From contig CALWJX010000082.1 in NCBI GenBank assembly GCA_944381085.1, positions 1 to 35,868 of the forward strand: a stretch of DNA of 35,868 bases. Direction: 5' to 3'. The notes beneath the pieces were generated by a model that searched no databases, was not told the DNA's origin, and worked only from the letters and a program-made list of their open reading frames with translations. The position numbers and the translations under genes are program-made. Numbering within the stretch: position 1 is the first letter of the stretch; each line of letters opens with the position of its first letter. Of the stretch, positions 17,017 through 26,521 are shown piece after piece. Source of the stretch: an uncultured Clostridia bacterium. Lineage in GTDB: Bacteria > Bacillota > Clostridia > Oscillospirales > CAG-272.

Positions 17017-17043
17017 ATGACGATTATTGAATATGTTCTGTAA
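17017..17043 (+). CDS. Eight-codon leader frame before the ABC operon
   Basis: ATG ACG ATT ATT GAA TAT GTT CTG TAA encodes MTIIEYVL, with AAGGAA 8 nt upstream. The stop is the centre of a palindrome (17035-17049). It may be a translated leader peptide, or the stump of a gene whose remainder was deleted. Confidence 0.4.
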   Translation: MTIIEYVL

Positions 17044-17049
17044 CAGAAC
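17035..17049. promoter_or_regulatory. 15-bp palindrome GTTCTG-TAA-CAGAAC
   Basis: A perfect inverted repeat with 6-bp arms, spanning the stop of the leader frame and ending 24 nt before the transporter ATG. Candidate operator or RNA hairpin affecting access to the downstream ribosome site. Confidence 0.45.
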
Positions 17050-17073
17050 GTGTATATTGAAAGAGGAAACCAT

Positions 17074-18870
17074 ATGAAAAAAAATTACAATTTAAAAGGT
17101 AACATTCGCTTCATTTTTCAAAAAACATGGCACATCGACAAAATCTTGGTTTTAGCTACATTTGTTCAAATTCCTGGACTTGTACTTATCCCTTTATTGG
17201 GTGCGTACCTTCCCAAATATACTGTCCAGATGGTATCCGAAGGGGCTGGGTCTATCGCTTTGATGTCCGGGCTCATACTATTGTCGGGTATCATACTCTT
17301 GCTTCACATTATCGACAAGTATACGGGTGCAAAGATTCAATGGCGTTCTTTTGGTTGTCGGTTCCAGTTTATGAATTTGTGCAACCAAAAAATCATGAAC
17401 ATAGATTACGAGATGCTGGAAAGTCCAAACGGACAGAATCAAATGCAAAAGGCACAAAACGCTCTGATGAATCTGAACAGTGGTATTCAACAGTTGTTCG
17501 CCCAACTGATTTCTTTGACATCTAATATCATCGGTTTAATCACGTATTCCGTGGTGCTGTGGACATTCAATTCATGGGTCGTACTCTTGTTGTTCGGAAT
17601 GACTGTCGTATGTTATTTTTTTAATCATGCCAATAATAAATGGTACCATCGGCATATGGACAACTGGGTACCGATTGACCGTAAAATCAACTATATCAAA
17701 GAAAAATCGGGGGATTTTACGGTGGCAAAAGACATGCGTATGTATGACATGGGTAGTTGGTTCGATGAATTGTTCGAGAGCTACCTTTACGAGCGACTGT
17801 TTTGGCACAAGAAAGGGGAGCAGCGTGCCTTTTTGGTAGATTTCATCACAGTAACCATGAATCTGTTGCGAGATGGTATTGCCTATGTTGTGTTATTGTA
17901 CCAAAGCGTAAATGGGGGACTGTCCATCGCAGATTTTGTGCTGTACTTCACGTTAATTGGACAATATTCAGGATGGTTGCTGGGTACTGTCAGCGGTTAT
18001 ACACAGATGCAGAGCACCAGTTTGGAGATATGTGATATACGGAGATTCCTGGATATGGAGGATACTCTGAATCATAGTACGGGAAATCCTGTGCCAACTT
18101 TGACGCCCGAAGTTGTTCTGAAGGATGTATCCTTCAAATACAGGAGCAGTGAACATCTAACACTGAAGCATATCAACCTTACAATAAAGCCGGGTGAAAA
18201 AATAGCGGTGGTAGGTTTGAACGGTGCGGGAAAGACCACCCTCGTGAAGTTGATTTGCGGTTTATACACCCCCACGGAAGGGCATATTGAGGTGAATCAT
18301 ACCAATGTCGCGGCATTCAATATTGATGAATACTACTCAATGTTTTCGGTGGTGTTTCAGGATATTGTGCTGATGCCTGTGTCTGTTGCGAAGAACATCG
18401 CTCTTTGTCAGGAATCAGATATAGATTATGAAAAGGTAGATTCTGTGTTGAAAATGGCCGATCTTTACGATAAGGTGCAGACACTCCCTCATAAAGAGAA
18501 AACATTACTCTTGAAAAGTGTGCAGGATCATGCCGTCGACCTATCCGGTGGCGAACAGCAAAAGCTGGCATTGGCACGGGCTTTATATAAGGGGGGACAG
18601 ATCCTGATTCTGGATGAGCCAACTGCGGCATTGGATCCTATATCTGAGAATTGTATGTATCAAAAATACAATGAATTAACCCAAAATACCACTTCTATTT
18701 TCATATCGCACCGTCTGTCCAGCACGCGTTTCTGCGATCGGATTCTGTTTTTGGAAAATGGCGAAATCGTAGAGCAGGGGACCCATGAGGAATTGATCCG
18801 GAAGCGTGGAAAATATGCACAGCTGTTTCATGTGCAGAGTCAATATTATAAGGAGGGCGCGTTGGAATGA
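17074..18870 (+). CDS. ABC exporter half-transporter 1 (membrane + ATPase)
   Basis: A 598-residue type IV ABC exporter: about six transmembrane helices in residues 20-320, then a nucleotide-binding domain with Walker A GLNGAGKTT (near 380), signature LSGGEQQKLALAR (near 490) and Walker B ILILDEPTAALDP (near 511), with catalytic Glu present and H-loop ISHR. No N-terminal C39 peptidase domain, so leader removal must be done by another protein, matching the S8 protease. ATG 17074 is chosen because GAGG lies 7 nt upstream; an in-frame GTG at 17050 has none. It overlaps the next transporter gene by 4 nt and probably forms a heterodimer with it. Confidence 0.9.
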   Translation: MKKNYNLKGNIRFIFQKTWHIDKILVLATFVQIPGLVLIPLLGAYLPKYTVQMVSEGAGSIALMSGLILLSGIILLLHIIDKYTGAKIQWRSFGCRFQFMNLCNQKIMNIDYEMLESPNGQNQMQKAQNALMNLNSGIQQLFAQLISLTSNIIGLITYSVVLWTFNSWVVLLLFGMTVVCYFFNHANNKWYHRHMDNWVPIDRKINYIKEKSGDFTVAKDMRMYDMGSWFDELFESYLYERLFWHKKGEQRAFLVDFITVTMNLLRDGIAYVVLLYQSVNGGLSIADFVLYFTLIGQYSGWLLGTVSGYTQMQSTSLEICDIRRFLDMEDTLNHSTGNPVPTLTPEVVLKDVSFKYRSSEHLTLKHINLTIKPGEKIAVVGLNGAGKTTLVKLICGLYTPTEGHIEVNHTNVAAFNIDEYYSMFSVVFQDIVLMPVSVAKNIALCQESDIDYEKVDSVLKMADLYDKVQTLPHKEKTLLLKSVQDHAVDLSGGEQQKLALARALYKGGQILILDEPTAALDPISENCMYQKYNELTQNTTSIFISHRLSSTRFCDRILFLENGEIVEQGTHEELIRKRGKYAQLFHVQSQYYKEGALE

Positions 18871-20735
18871 AACATATGAGACTGAAACAAGATATAACCA
18901 TGATTTTCAAGGGATTGAAGGAAATTCACACGATTCGTCCGTGGCTCCTTACATTGGCAATGGTTGGAGGAATGTTCAGCGCGCTGACACCGTTTGTAAA
19001 CATCTATATGGGCACCCGCATTATCAATGGTATTGTCGGTAAACAGACTTTTAGGGAGCTTTTGTGGTTGTCGTTTCTGACGGTAATATTGAACGCAGTG
19101 ATTCAGCTGTGTGCCTCTTTGCTCAATCATTTTATGAAATTATTGCAGGAAGAATTTGGTGCTCGATATGATATGCGCCTAAACCGTAAACTTGCTGACT
19201 TGGAGTACAGTGTAGTGGAGGACGCCAACACCTATCGTATGCGCCAGCAAATTGACGAGCTCCGAAATATGAACGGCGGGGGCATATGGAAATTGCTCGT
19301 GTTCATCGGACAAATAAGTGGGAGTATCGTAACGATTGTGTTTTCCGTGACACTCACGATTTCGCTGTTTATCACGCCCTCGATAGCAGCAAAGGAAGCG
19401 GATGTGTTTACCTCTTTTGTGGTATCACCATGGTTTTCGGCTATTCTTGTGGTGGGAATCCTTGTGAATGTGGTCATTAGTATGTACTCCAATTGTACGG
19501 CTACCAGAAAATCCAATGTTATCATGAATGATATTATACCGTTCAACCGCGTGTTTGGATTTTATCTAACCGCCTACATTTCCAACTACCATGCAGGAAA
19601 GGAAATTCGTATATACGACCAAAAGAATTTGATTGAAGAGGAATCCATGGCGCTATTTGATGACGCATATCATGTGTTGAATAAACTGGCAAGCAACCAA
19701 GTCAAATTCGCGCTATTATCTACACTTTTTTCAATGTTTTTGAGTACAGTAATTTACATATTTGTCGGTTTGAAGGCACTCGTTGGAGTGCTGTCCGTTG
19801 GTTTCGTTGTGCAATACATCGGAAGTATCCACCAATTCACAGAGGGATGTACCCATTTTATGACTCAGCTTGTGGAACTGCGAACAAACAACGAGGCACT
19901 GGCTATCTACTTTGCTTTTATAGAGCTGCCCAGCGTATCGCATACGGGGGAACGTTCTGTTAATATGACCGATACGGACGACTTTAACGTCGAATTTCAC
20001 CATGTGTCATTCCGCTATCCAAACGCTAATGAATATGCATTGCGAGATATAAATTTGACGTTCAGGCGAGGTGAAAAAATTGCATTGGTCGGTATGAACG
20101 GTAGCGGCAAAACCACCGTTATTAAGCTACTCTGTCGTCTGTATAAGCCAACGGATGGGAAAATCACAATAAACGGTGTCAATATTGAGGATTATCGGTA
20201 TGATGAGTATATGAAGTTGTTTGCTACGGTGTTCCAGGATTTCAAGGTGTTTGCATTCGATGTGGGGCAGAATGTAGCGGCACGGGTGAATTATAATGCT
20301 ACTGCTGTAAGGGAATGTTTGGAAAAAGTGGGATTTGGTGCGCGTTTGGCAAGCATGCCTTACGATTTAAGAACCCCACTATACAAAAATTTTGATGAGA
20401 ACGGAGTAGAGATTTCTGGCGGCGAGGCACAGAAGATTGCTTTGGCACGGGCACTCTATAAACATACGCCGTTCATTATTCTTGATGAACCGACAGCAGC
20501 ATTGGATCCCTTGTCGGAATATGAAGTTTATTCTAAATTTAGCGAAATTACAAGCGATAAAACGGCGGTTTATATTAGCCACCGTATGTCCTCCTGCCGC
20601 TTCTGTGACCATATCGTGGTGCTTCATCAAGGTTATATCGTACAAAGTGGTCCCCATGAGGTGCTACTGGCGGACACACAGGGAAAATACTATGAACTGT
20701 GGCATGCGCAGGCACAATATTATACATCTTCTTGA
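18867..20735 (+). CDS. ABC exporter half-transporter 2 (membrane + ATPase)
   Basis: A 622-residue partner of the preceding exporter, starting inside its stop codon (ATGA) with AAGGAGGG upstream. Transmembrane helices occupy roughly residues 25-330. The ATPase domain has Walker A GMNGSGKTT (near 409), signature ISGGEAQKIALAR (near 517), Walker B FIILDEPTAALDP (near 538) and ISHR. Both partners keep the catalytic Glu, so neither site is obviously degenerate, unlike many heterodimeric exporters. The extracellular loop between helices 3 and 4 looks enlarged (near residues 150-210). Predicted job: export of the modified peptide or self-immunity. Confidence 0.9.
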   Translation: MKHMRLKQDITMIFKGLKEIHTIRPWLLTLAMVGGMFSALTPFVNIYMGTRIINGIVGKQTFRELLWLSFLTVILNAVIQLCASLLNHFMKLLQEEFGARYDMRLNRKLADLEYSVVEDANTYRMRQQIDELRNMNGGGIWKLLVFIGQISGSIVTIVFSVTLTISLFITPSIAAKEADVFTSFVVSPWFSAILVVGILVNVVISMYSNCTATRKSNVIMNDIIPFNRVFGFYLTAYISNYHAGKEIRIYDQKNLIEEESMALFDDAYHVLNKLASNQVKFALLSTLFSMFLSTVIYIFVGLKALVGVLSVGFVVQYIGSIHQFTEGCTHFMTQLVELRTNNEALAIYFAFIELPSVSHTGERSVNMTDTDDFNVEFHHVSFRYPNANEYALRDINLTFRRGEKIALVGMNGSGKTTVIKLLCRLYKPTDGKITINGVNIEDYRYDEYMKLFATVFQDFKVFAFDVGQNVAARVNYNATAVRECLEKVGFGARLASMPYDLRTPLYKNFDENGVEISGGEAQKIALARALYKHTPFIILDEPTAALDPLSEYEVYSKFSEITSDKTAVYISHRMSSCRFCDHIVVLHQGYIVQSGPHEVLLADTQGKYYELWHAQAQYYTSS

Positions 20736-21161
20736 ACAATATCAATGTAAAAGTTGTATAATTATAGTGGACAATCAGAAGAGTTAATGAATAGCACATT
20801 AATTTGGACATAATAATCGGCACGGAACCAGCTGTTAGCACCAAAGAAAATACCGAACGAAAAGTATCCTCAATATGGAATAGCCAAAAAACAGAAGAAA
20901 AAGAACGAAAATCAGGCAGAATTTGTATCAGAAACAACTGGCGAGCAGGAGATCATCGTATAAATGTAGACATTCCCAATTATCTTTGGCGTTCGGGTAT
21001 AAAGAACCTAAAGTGCAAGGTGGTAAGGTCTATGTCTGCGGTATGATAGATGTAACAATAAGGCGGTTGAGAGAATTTATGTGACCATAACCAATGACTA
21101 TTCTATTTATATAAGAAAAATGTTATTTTAAAATGTATTAGAATTAAAAAGGGGGCATAAC
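20736..21161. other. Intergenic region with a decayed reading frame
   Basis: No intact gene. A plus-strand stretch near 20995-21083 reads KVYVCGMIDVTIRRLREFM before a stop but has no start or ribosome site and is frameshifted upstream, so it looks like the 3' end of a lost gene I cannot name. The last 20 nt (AAAAAGGGGG) are the ribosome site for 21162. Confidence 0.45.
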
Positions 21162-22931
21162 ATGAAGTTGTTGATTAATGATAAGGCTGATATAACGCTT
21201 TATACGCATCACTCCTTGCCATTACTTATACCGTTTATCAGCCCAAAAACAGAGGGGTGGTACATGAATAATTTTATAAATATTTTTTATCGCTACGAGT
21301 ATCCTTCTTATTATGATTATACCGATTATAAATGCTTTTATTCTGACATAATGGATATCGATATATTTACATATGACACCGCTCTTAATTTCAACACAAT
21401 TGATTTTTTTATCAAGCGTATTTCCTCAAATAAATATATCTATGCTTGGGTAGATCAGTACTACATTTCGGCTACACCCTTTTTTGGAAAGGAACATGAT
21501 GTTCATCCTATTTTAATATACGGATACGATTCCAATTTGTCGGTATATCATTGCAAATGTTTTTCCATAGAAAAAGGCGTATATAGTGCTGATGTCTTAA
21601 TGCATGAATATCATCAGGCTTTGCTAAAAGCTGCTAAATTGGATTTACATATTAATGACGATGATGTGTTTTGCATTTTCAAAGTGCGCAACGACATAGT
21701 ATGTGAGTTTTCGTTGGAATCGTTTGTGAATGAATTAAATGATTATACAACGGGGAAGGGAAAGTATAAGGGTGCCTATTTTTTCAAAGGTGAGCATAGT
21801 GTGGCTTCCAATTATAATTATGACATATCTTGCTACGGATTGAAAGTAACGACACTATTGGCGGATGGATTAGTTTCACGGCATCTTAGATGCTTTGATT
21901 ATCGACTTTTGCATATGGTATGTGAAAATAAAAAGAATATACTCAAACGCTTGCAGTATATTTCCATGCGATATGTAAACTACAATGTTGATTTTTATAA
22001 TTTGTGCGTAGATGAATACGCACAAATTACTGCCAAATACGAAAAATTCCGGTTGCTTGCAATGAAAAAGTCAATTTCAGAGAATAAAAGCCTTTATAAT
22101 ATCAATTATTGTGAAGAAACGTCCCACAAGTTATACACGATGCTATACGAATTTGTAGATCAGGAGCAGAAAGTATTGAACAAGATTTTGCGTGAATTGG
22201 CACATCTTCAAATTATTGAAAATTTTGTTCACAAAATCATTCAGAAGATAACACCAGATCAAAATGGGGATTGTGTTTTTATTAACGATGATTGTCATAT
22301 TGATGGGATCGTATTCTTTTCTCGTGATAAGACATTCATGGGAACACTCATTGTTGATGAAAAAACAATCAAAATCGATGATACGCGTGCAGGCAATGTG
22401 TATTATTTTCCGATACACAGAAATATACATAAATGTATTTGGCGCTCCAATCTGCCAATATACCACGATGACCGTCCCATAATGTGTGTCGTCAAAAAGT
22501 GGTCAAACAACTGCAAATATATACCTTCAACAACATATCCAACTGACCCCCCATTTATTAAGCCAGAAAATCTCGGCGAATATGAAGATAATTTTTGGTG
22601 TCCTGATGTGAATGATTCTGAGCCATTCATAGAAATACACTTTGATTCTCCCACAGTTGTGGATACGTTGGTCATTATTCAGCACTTTGTTGAGAGAAGA
22701 GTGGCTGATGTTCAGATCGAAGCGTGGGTGGAAGGAGGATGGGATGTCATTTCTGTTCTAAAGAGATTAGATGGGAGGCAAATTATTAGAGCGAACTTTG
22801 ATGAAATTACAAGTGAGAAGTTCAAAATTAAATTTACAAAGAGGATTAGAAGCGAGAACGGATTTGACATTCCTAATATATTGTATGTGAGAATGTTTAA
22901 GGATGAAGCTTCTTGTAACGGTCTGCTGTAA
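21162..22931 (+). CDS. BtrH-like N-terminal domain + discoidin-like C-terminal domain protein
   Basis: A 589-residue cytoplasmic protein. Residues about 85-150 read YAWVDQYYISATPFF, then KEHDVHPILIYGYDSN (H112, H115), close to the VDxYY...HxxHxxxxxGYDD pattern of BtrH_N-type proteins, the papain-like fold that moves an acyl group from carrier protein to ribostamycin in butirosin synthesis. The N-terminal Cys motif of that family is not obvious; C98 or an earlier Cys might substitute. Residues about 455-585 look like an F5/8 type C (discoidin) fold: FWCPDVNDSEPFIEIHFDS, then VDTLVIIQ and ADVQIEAWVEGGWDVI. It follows the ABC exporter genes. Acyl transfer from the carrier at 12052 to the peptide is a hypothesis. 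Confidence 0.55.
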   Translation: MKLLINDKADITLYTHHSLPLLIPFISPKTEGWYMNNFINIFYRYEYPSYYDYTDYKCFYSDIMDIDIFTYDTALNFNTIDFFIKRISSNKYIYAWVDQYYISATPFFGKEHDVHPILIYGYDSNLSVYHCKCFSIEKGVYSADVLMHEYHQALLKAAKLDLHINDDDVFCIFKVRNDIVCEFSLESFVNELNDYTTGKGKYKGAYFFKGEHSVASNYNYDISCYGLKVTTLLADGLVSRHLRCFDYRLLHMVCENKKNILKRLQYISMRYVNYNVDFYNLCVDEYAQITAKYEKFRLLAMKKSISENKSLYNINYCEETSHKLYTMLYEFVDQEQKVLNKILRELAHLQIIENFVHKIIQKITPDQNGDCVFINDDCHIDGIVFFSRDKTFMGTLIVDEKTIKIDDTRAGNVYYFPIHRNIHKCIWRSNLPIYHDDRPIMCVVKKWSNNCKYIPSTTYPTDPPFIKPENLGEYEDNFWCPDVNDSEPFIEIHFDSPTVVDTLVIIQHFVERRVADVQIEAWVEGGWDVISVLKRLDGRQIIRANFDEITSEKFKIKFTKRIRSENGFDIPNILYVRMFKDEASCNGLL

Positions 22932-22940
22932 ATTATTTTA

Positions 22941-23462
22941 AGATAAGAGCACCCTATTCAAATAGAAAAAAACAAGAGATAAAATATCTCGTCCTTCCAC
23001 CGGTTGAGACAAAAGGATTGTTCTTATATACCCGAATATGCATATTTTCTTCTTGTTTCGCAGATCCCATACGGGAAAGTGACTACGATGGACACCATCG
23101 AGGAAGTATTGAAAAAAGCATATTCTTTTGATAATTTCAATCTGCGGGAGAATATGAATGGGCCGAATCTCACCTTAAATAATCTATATCCGCATTGGCG
23201 TGTGCTGTCCTCAAAGGGTTTTTTAATTGAGACACAGAATTCCACAAAAGAATCTCAAAAGGAAAAGCTGAACTCGGAAGGTATTGCGGTAATGGAGTCT
23301 GAAACCGTAAGAACGTACCACGTTCCCAATTATGCAAGATTGCTCTATCGATTTGAGGATCTGATCATAACCGTGATGAAAAGCGAAAAGCAGACTATGA
23401 TGGGGTATCAAGCCTATGTTGAAGAACGACGGAAGAAGACAGAGGAAGAGATCAATTCATAA
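22941..23462 (+). pseudogene. HTH/MGMT-like protein remnant (truncated paralogue of 28377 gene)
   Basis: One frame at 22960-22990 reads KYLVLPPVETKG, matching KYVILPPPIIKG of the intact gene at 28377. After a frameshift, 23010-23462 reads YIPEYAYFLLVSQIPYGKVT, then LYPHWRVLSSKGFL and KESQKEKLNSEGI, parallel to IPEMASVIMTCQIPYGFIS, FPYWRVVSKNGHL and KELQKERLEEEGI. The HTH half is missing and there is no ribosome site. It resembles alkyltransferase-like (MGMT fold) proteins with PHWRV where MGMT has the active-site PCHRV, so it lacks the alkyl acceptor Cys. Confidence 0.75.
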
Positions 23463-23704
23463 AGTGGTAAAAGGCAATGGATAGATAAAATATGAACGAA
23501 TGGCAAATTGCTATAGCGGTGCGGTTGATTATTATTATAAAATGTATCAAAAATCTATCAGGAATCTATCAAGAATGAGACGCATATTTTTGAATTGGCA
23601 ATCAAATTTGACGATGCAAGTGAGACATCTACATAACAATGATTAAACAGATGCAAAATTGTAAGATAGCATACGGGATGGTGGATGAATATGACGCATG
23701 AAGA

Positions 23705-23756
23705 TGAACAGCGCGGCCGCACAGAATGAACAGTAGCGACGGTGAAAACTGAACAG
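23705..23756 (+). repeat. IS21 multiple terminal repeats (three TGAACAG)
   Basis: TGAACAG occurs at 23705-23711, 23727-23733 and 23750-23756, 22-23 nt apart, about two helical turns. Such arrays are typical transposase-binding sites at IS21 ends. Confidence 0.7.
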
Positions 23757-23821
23757 TAACAAATAAGCGGTAAAATGTTGTTACACACGAAAGTGTGAAT
23801 AACATAAAGGAGGTCACAGAG

Positions 23822-25300
23822 ATGACCAATTACCGCGAGATCCTGAGACTTAGCAACTTAGGACTGAACAAAACGCAAATTGCTCAAAGTGTAGGCTGCT
23901 CCAGAACTACTGTAATACAGGTTTTGAGTATCGCCGAAGAAAAGGGGATATGTTATCCCTTGCTGGAAGACCTGTCAGACAGAAAACTTGGTGAACTGCT
24001 TTTTCCGAGCGAAAAATCGCTTCCCAGATACAAGATGCCGGATTATGAGTATGTTCATAAGGAACTACGGCGTTAGGGAACGACGCTGAACCTGCTGTGG
24101 CTGGAATACTGTGAGAAATGCAGTGCCGCCGGAGAGATCCCGTACAAGCTGACACAGTTTTAAAAGCACTATCAAGACTACGCTGTGAAAATGAATGCAA
24201 CTATGCATCTGAATCACAAACCGGGTGAGATAATGCAAGTCGACCGGGCAGGAGATACAGCTACGGTTATAGATACCGATACAGGCGAAGCGATTATTGA
24301 TTATGTGTTTGTTTCATCGTTACCGTACAGCGGATACGCATATGTTGAAGCATTTTTCTCTATGAATCAGGAGTGTTGGATTGCAGCTCATGTGAATGCT
24401 TTTCGTTATTACGGCGGAGTAACAAAGATATTGCAATGTGACAATCTGAAGACCGATGTCATCAGTCATGGCAGAAACGAAGTTGCACTGAACAAAGCAT
24501 ACAGCGAAATGGCAGAACATTATGGCACAGCCATATTGCCTTGTCGTGTCAGAGCTCCTAAGGATAAAGCAATGGTCGAAGGTACTGTAGGTGTAATCTC
24601 AAACTTTATTCTCGGTGCACTTCGTAATAGACAATTCCTGTCTCTGAAAGAACTGAACGAAGCCATATCAGAGCGGTTATATGAGTTCAATCATAAGCCC
24701 TTTCAAAAGAGAGACGGAAGCCGCGCTTCTGCATTTGAAGAAGAAAAGGCCTTCCTGATGCCTCTACCTGAAAGACCATTTGAACTATCCGAATGGAAGA
24801 TTGCTACAGTCAGTCCAAACTACCATATTACCGTAGATAAACAGAATTACTCTGTTCCCTATGAATATATACGTCAGAAGGTTGATGTCCGCATTACCAA
24901 AACTACTATTGAAGTATTCTATGGCGGAAACCGTATCTGTTCACACCCAAGGTTATATGGCAGAGCGAATCAGTACAGCACAACAGAAGCGCATATGCCT
25001 CAGAGCCATCAGCAGTACATACAGTGGAACGGAGAACACTTTATAAAATGGGCAACCAAGATCGGTAGCAATACCGAAACTGTCATTAAAGTCATTCTCA
25101 ACAGTTATAAGGTTGAGCAGCAAAGGTATAAGTCTTGCATGGAAATTCTCAAATTAGCAGACAAATATACTCCGGAACGCCTTGAAAACGCTTGTAAAAA
25201 GGCACTGACATTCACACCGCACCCCTCCCTCAAAAACATCCAGGCTATTTTGTCCTCCAGTCAGGACTCCGCTAAAGAGGAGCCAGAGAATAAGCCATAG
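23822..25300 (+). pseudogene. istA: IS21 istA transposase with two in-frame stops
   Basis: The start is ATG 23822 behind AAGGAGG. The N-terminal HTH reads YREILRLSNLGLNKTQIAQS then VGCSRTTV. TAG at 24074-24076 and TAA at 24161-24163 interrupt an otherwise continuous frame, which resumes with LNHKPGEIMQVDRAGDT and the DDE core: MQVD, LQCDNLKTD, and APKDKAMVEGTVG with the final Glu. About 492 codons in total, the normal istA length. Both stops look like point mutations. Confidence 0.9.
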
Positions 25301-25356
25301 TCATCGCAATACGGATTTACACGCGGTGATGAATATTACAAAGGGAGGATGAAATA

Positions 25357-26103
25357 ATGCTTACAGAAAATACATTCAATAAACTGCAGGAAATGAAACT
25401 GACTGCAATGGCGAGGGATTTTAAGATGCAACTTACAAATTCCAACATTACTGGGTTGTCTTTCGAAGACCGATTCGGTTTGTTGGTAGATCAAGAATGG
25501 ACATCCCGTAAGAACAACCATCTGAAGCGACTGATCAAAAACGCAAAATTTTCTGATCCGAGTGCCTGCGTAGAAAATATTGAATACCACACTGACCGTA
25601 ATCTTGACCATGCTCAAATCGCTCGTTTTTCTACCTGCGATTATATTTCAGAAAGATATAACATTATGATCTTCGGCGCTACTGGCAGTGGAAAAATATA
25701 TCTTGCCTGCGCGCTGGGAATGGCTGCTATCCGCAATTTTCTCACCGTCAGATATGTGCGGTTGCCGGAGTTGCTTGCCGAACTCGCTATATCACGCAGT
25801 AACGGTATATACAGAAAAGTGATTCAGCAATAAAAGAAGCCGGCACTTCTCATTTTTGACGAATGGCTCCTTTATCCTCTCAAAGAAACAGAGGCAAGAG
25901 ATCTCCTTGAGATTGCAGAGGTTAGATACAAAAATGCTTCTACGATCTTCTGCTCTCAATTTGATGTCCCCTGTTGGAGAGAAAAGATCGGTGATCCGAT
26001 CCTTGCAGATGCGATTTGCGATCGCATTGTGCATGACTCCTATTCCGTTGTCATCGAATGTAAAGAATCCATGAGAAAACGAAAAGGGGTGCAGGATAAG
26101 TAA
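25357..26103 (+). pseudogene. istB: IS21 istB helper ATPase with in-frame stop and mutated Walker A
   Basis: The frame opens LTENTFNKLQEMKLTAMARD and has GATGSGKIYLACALG, in which the Thr/Ser after Lys of Walker A (normally GKT) is Ile. A TAA at 25831-25833 follows RKVIQQ; the same frame then continues KKPALLIFDEWLLYPL (Walker B region) and ends at 26103 with RKRKGVQDK. Usual length is about 248 residues. Both defects indicate loss of function. Confidence 0.9.
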
Positions 26104-26345
26104 GGCACCTTCGGTGCATCGGGCTCTGCCCGAACCCGAGGTTTAACGATTTAGGAATTTCCGGGAAGAGTGATGAGTATGTCTTACAACAAAAAAAGAA
26201 GAGCGTTCACGTGTGCGGCACATGAATTCACTCTTCCCCAAGTCACAGACTTGTGAAATCCTGTATACGGCACTCATGTCGCTCCTCAGCGTTGCACTAT
26301 CCTCCGTTACGGCTAAAAGCAACTTCATAATACCATATTATTCTT
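26104..26345 (+). repeat. Dispersed hairpin element, copy B (behind IS21 istB)
   Basis: It shares GGGCTCTGCCC, CCCGAGGTTTAACG and the downstream GTCGCTCCTCAGCGTTGC-CTATC block with copy A at 16641-16840. The centre differs: an 11-bp stem GGGAAGAGTGA (26163-26173) / TCACTCTTCCC (26228-26238) plus a CAAGT/ACTTG hairpin (26238-26252). It starts immediately after the istB stop. Confidence 0.6.
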
Positions 26346-26521
26346 GATTTGTCAATGTACAGCCTCTCCGCCGTGGGTGTACATTCATCTCCGTCGCAGG
26401 TGTTCAGCTTTCAGCGATGGCACTATTCAGTTTATAACGGTTCGGGTTTTCAGACGGAACGCTATATTCAGAAGAACAGGTTCGGTTGAAGAGAGCAGTT
26501 TTGTAAAATACTGTTCAACAT

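Larger units (their letters stand above)
23700..26433 (+). mobile_element. IS21-family element 1, inactivated
   Basis: The left end carries three TGAACAG repeats (23705, 23727, 23750). The right end (26401-26433) holds the inverted counterpart, beginning TGTTCAGCTTTCAGCGATGG, which aligns with the complement of the left end. Between them lie istA and istB, each broken by stop codons, and a dispersed hairpin element after istB. It is not mobile by itself. Confidence 0.75.
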
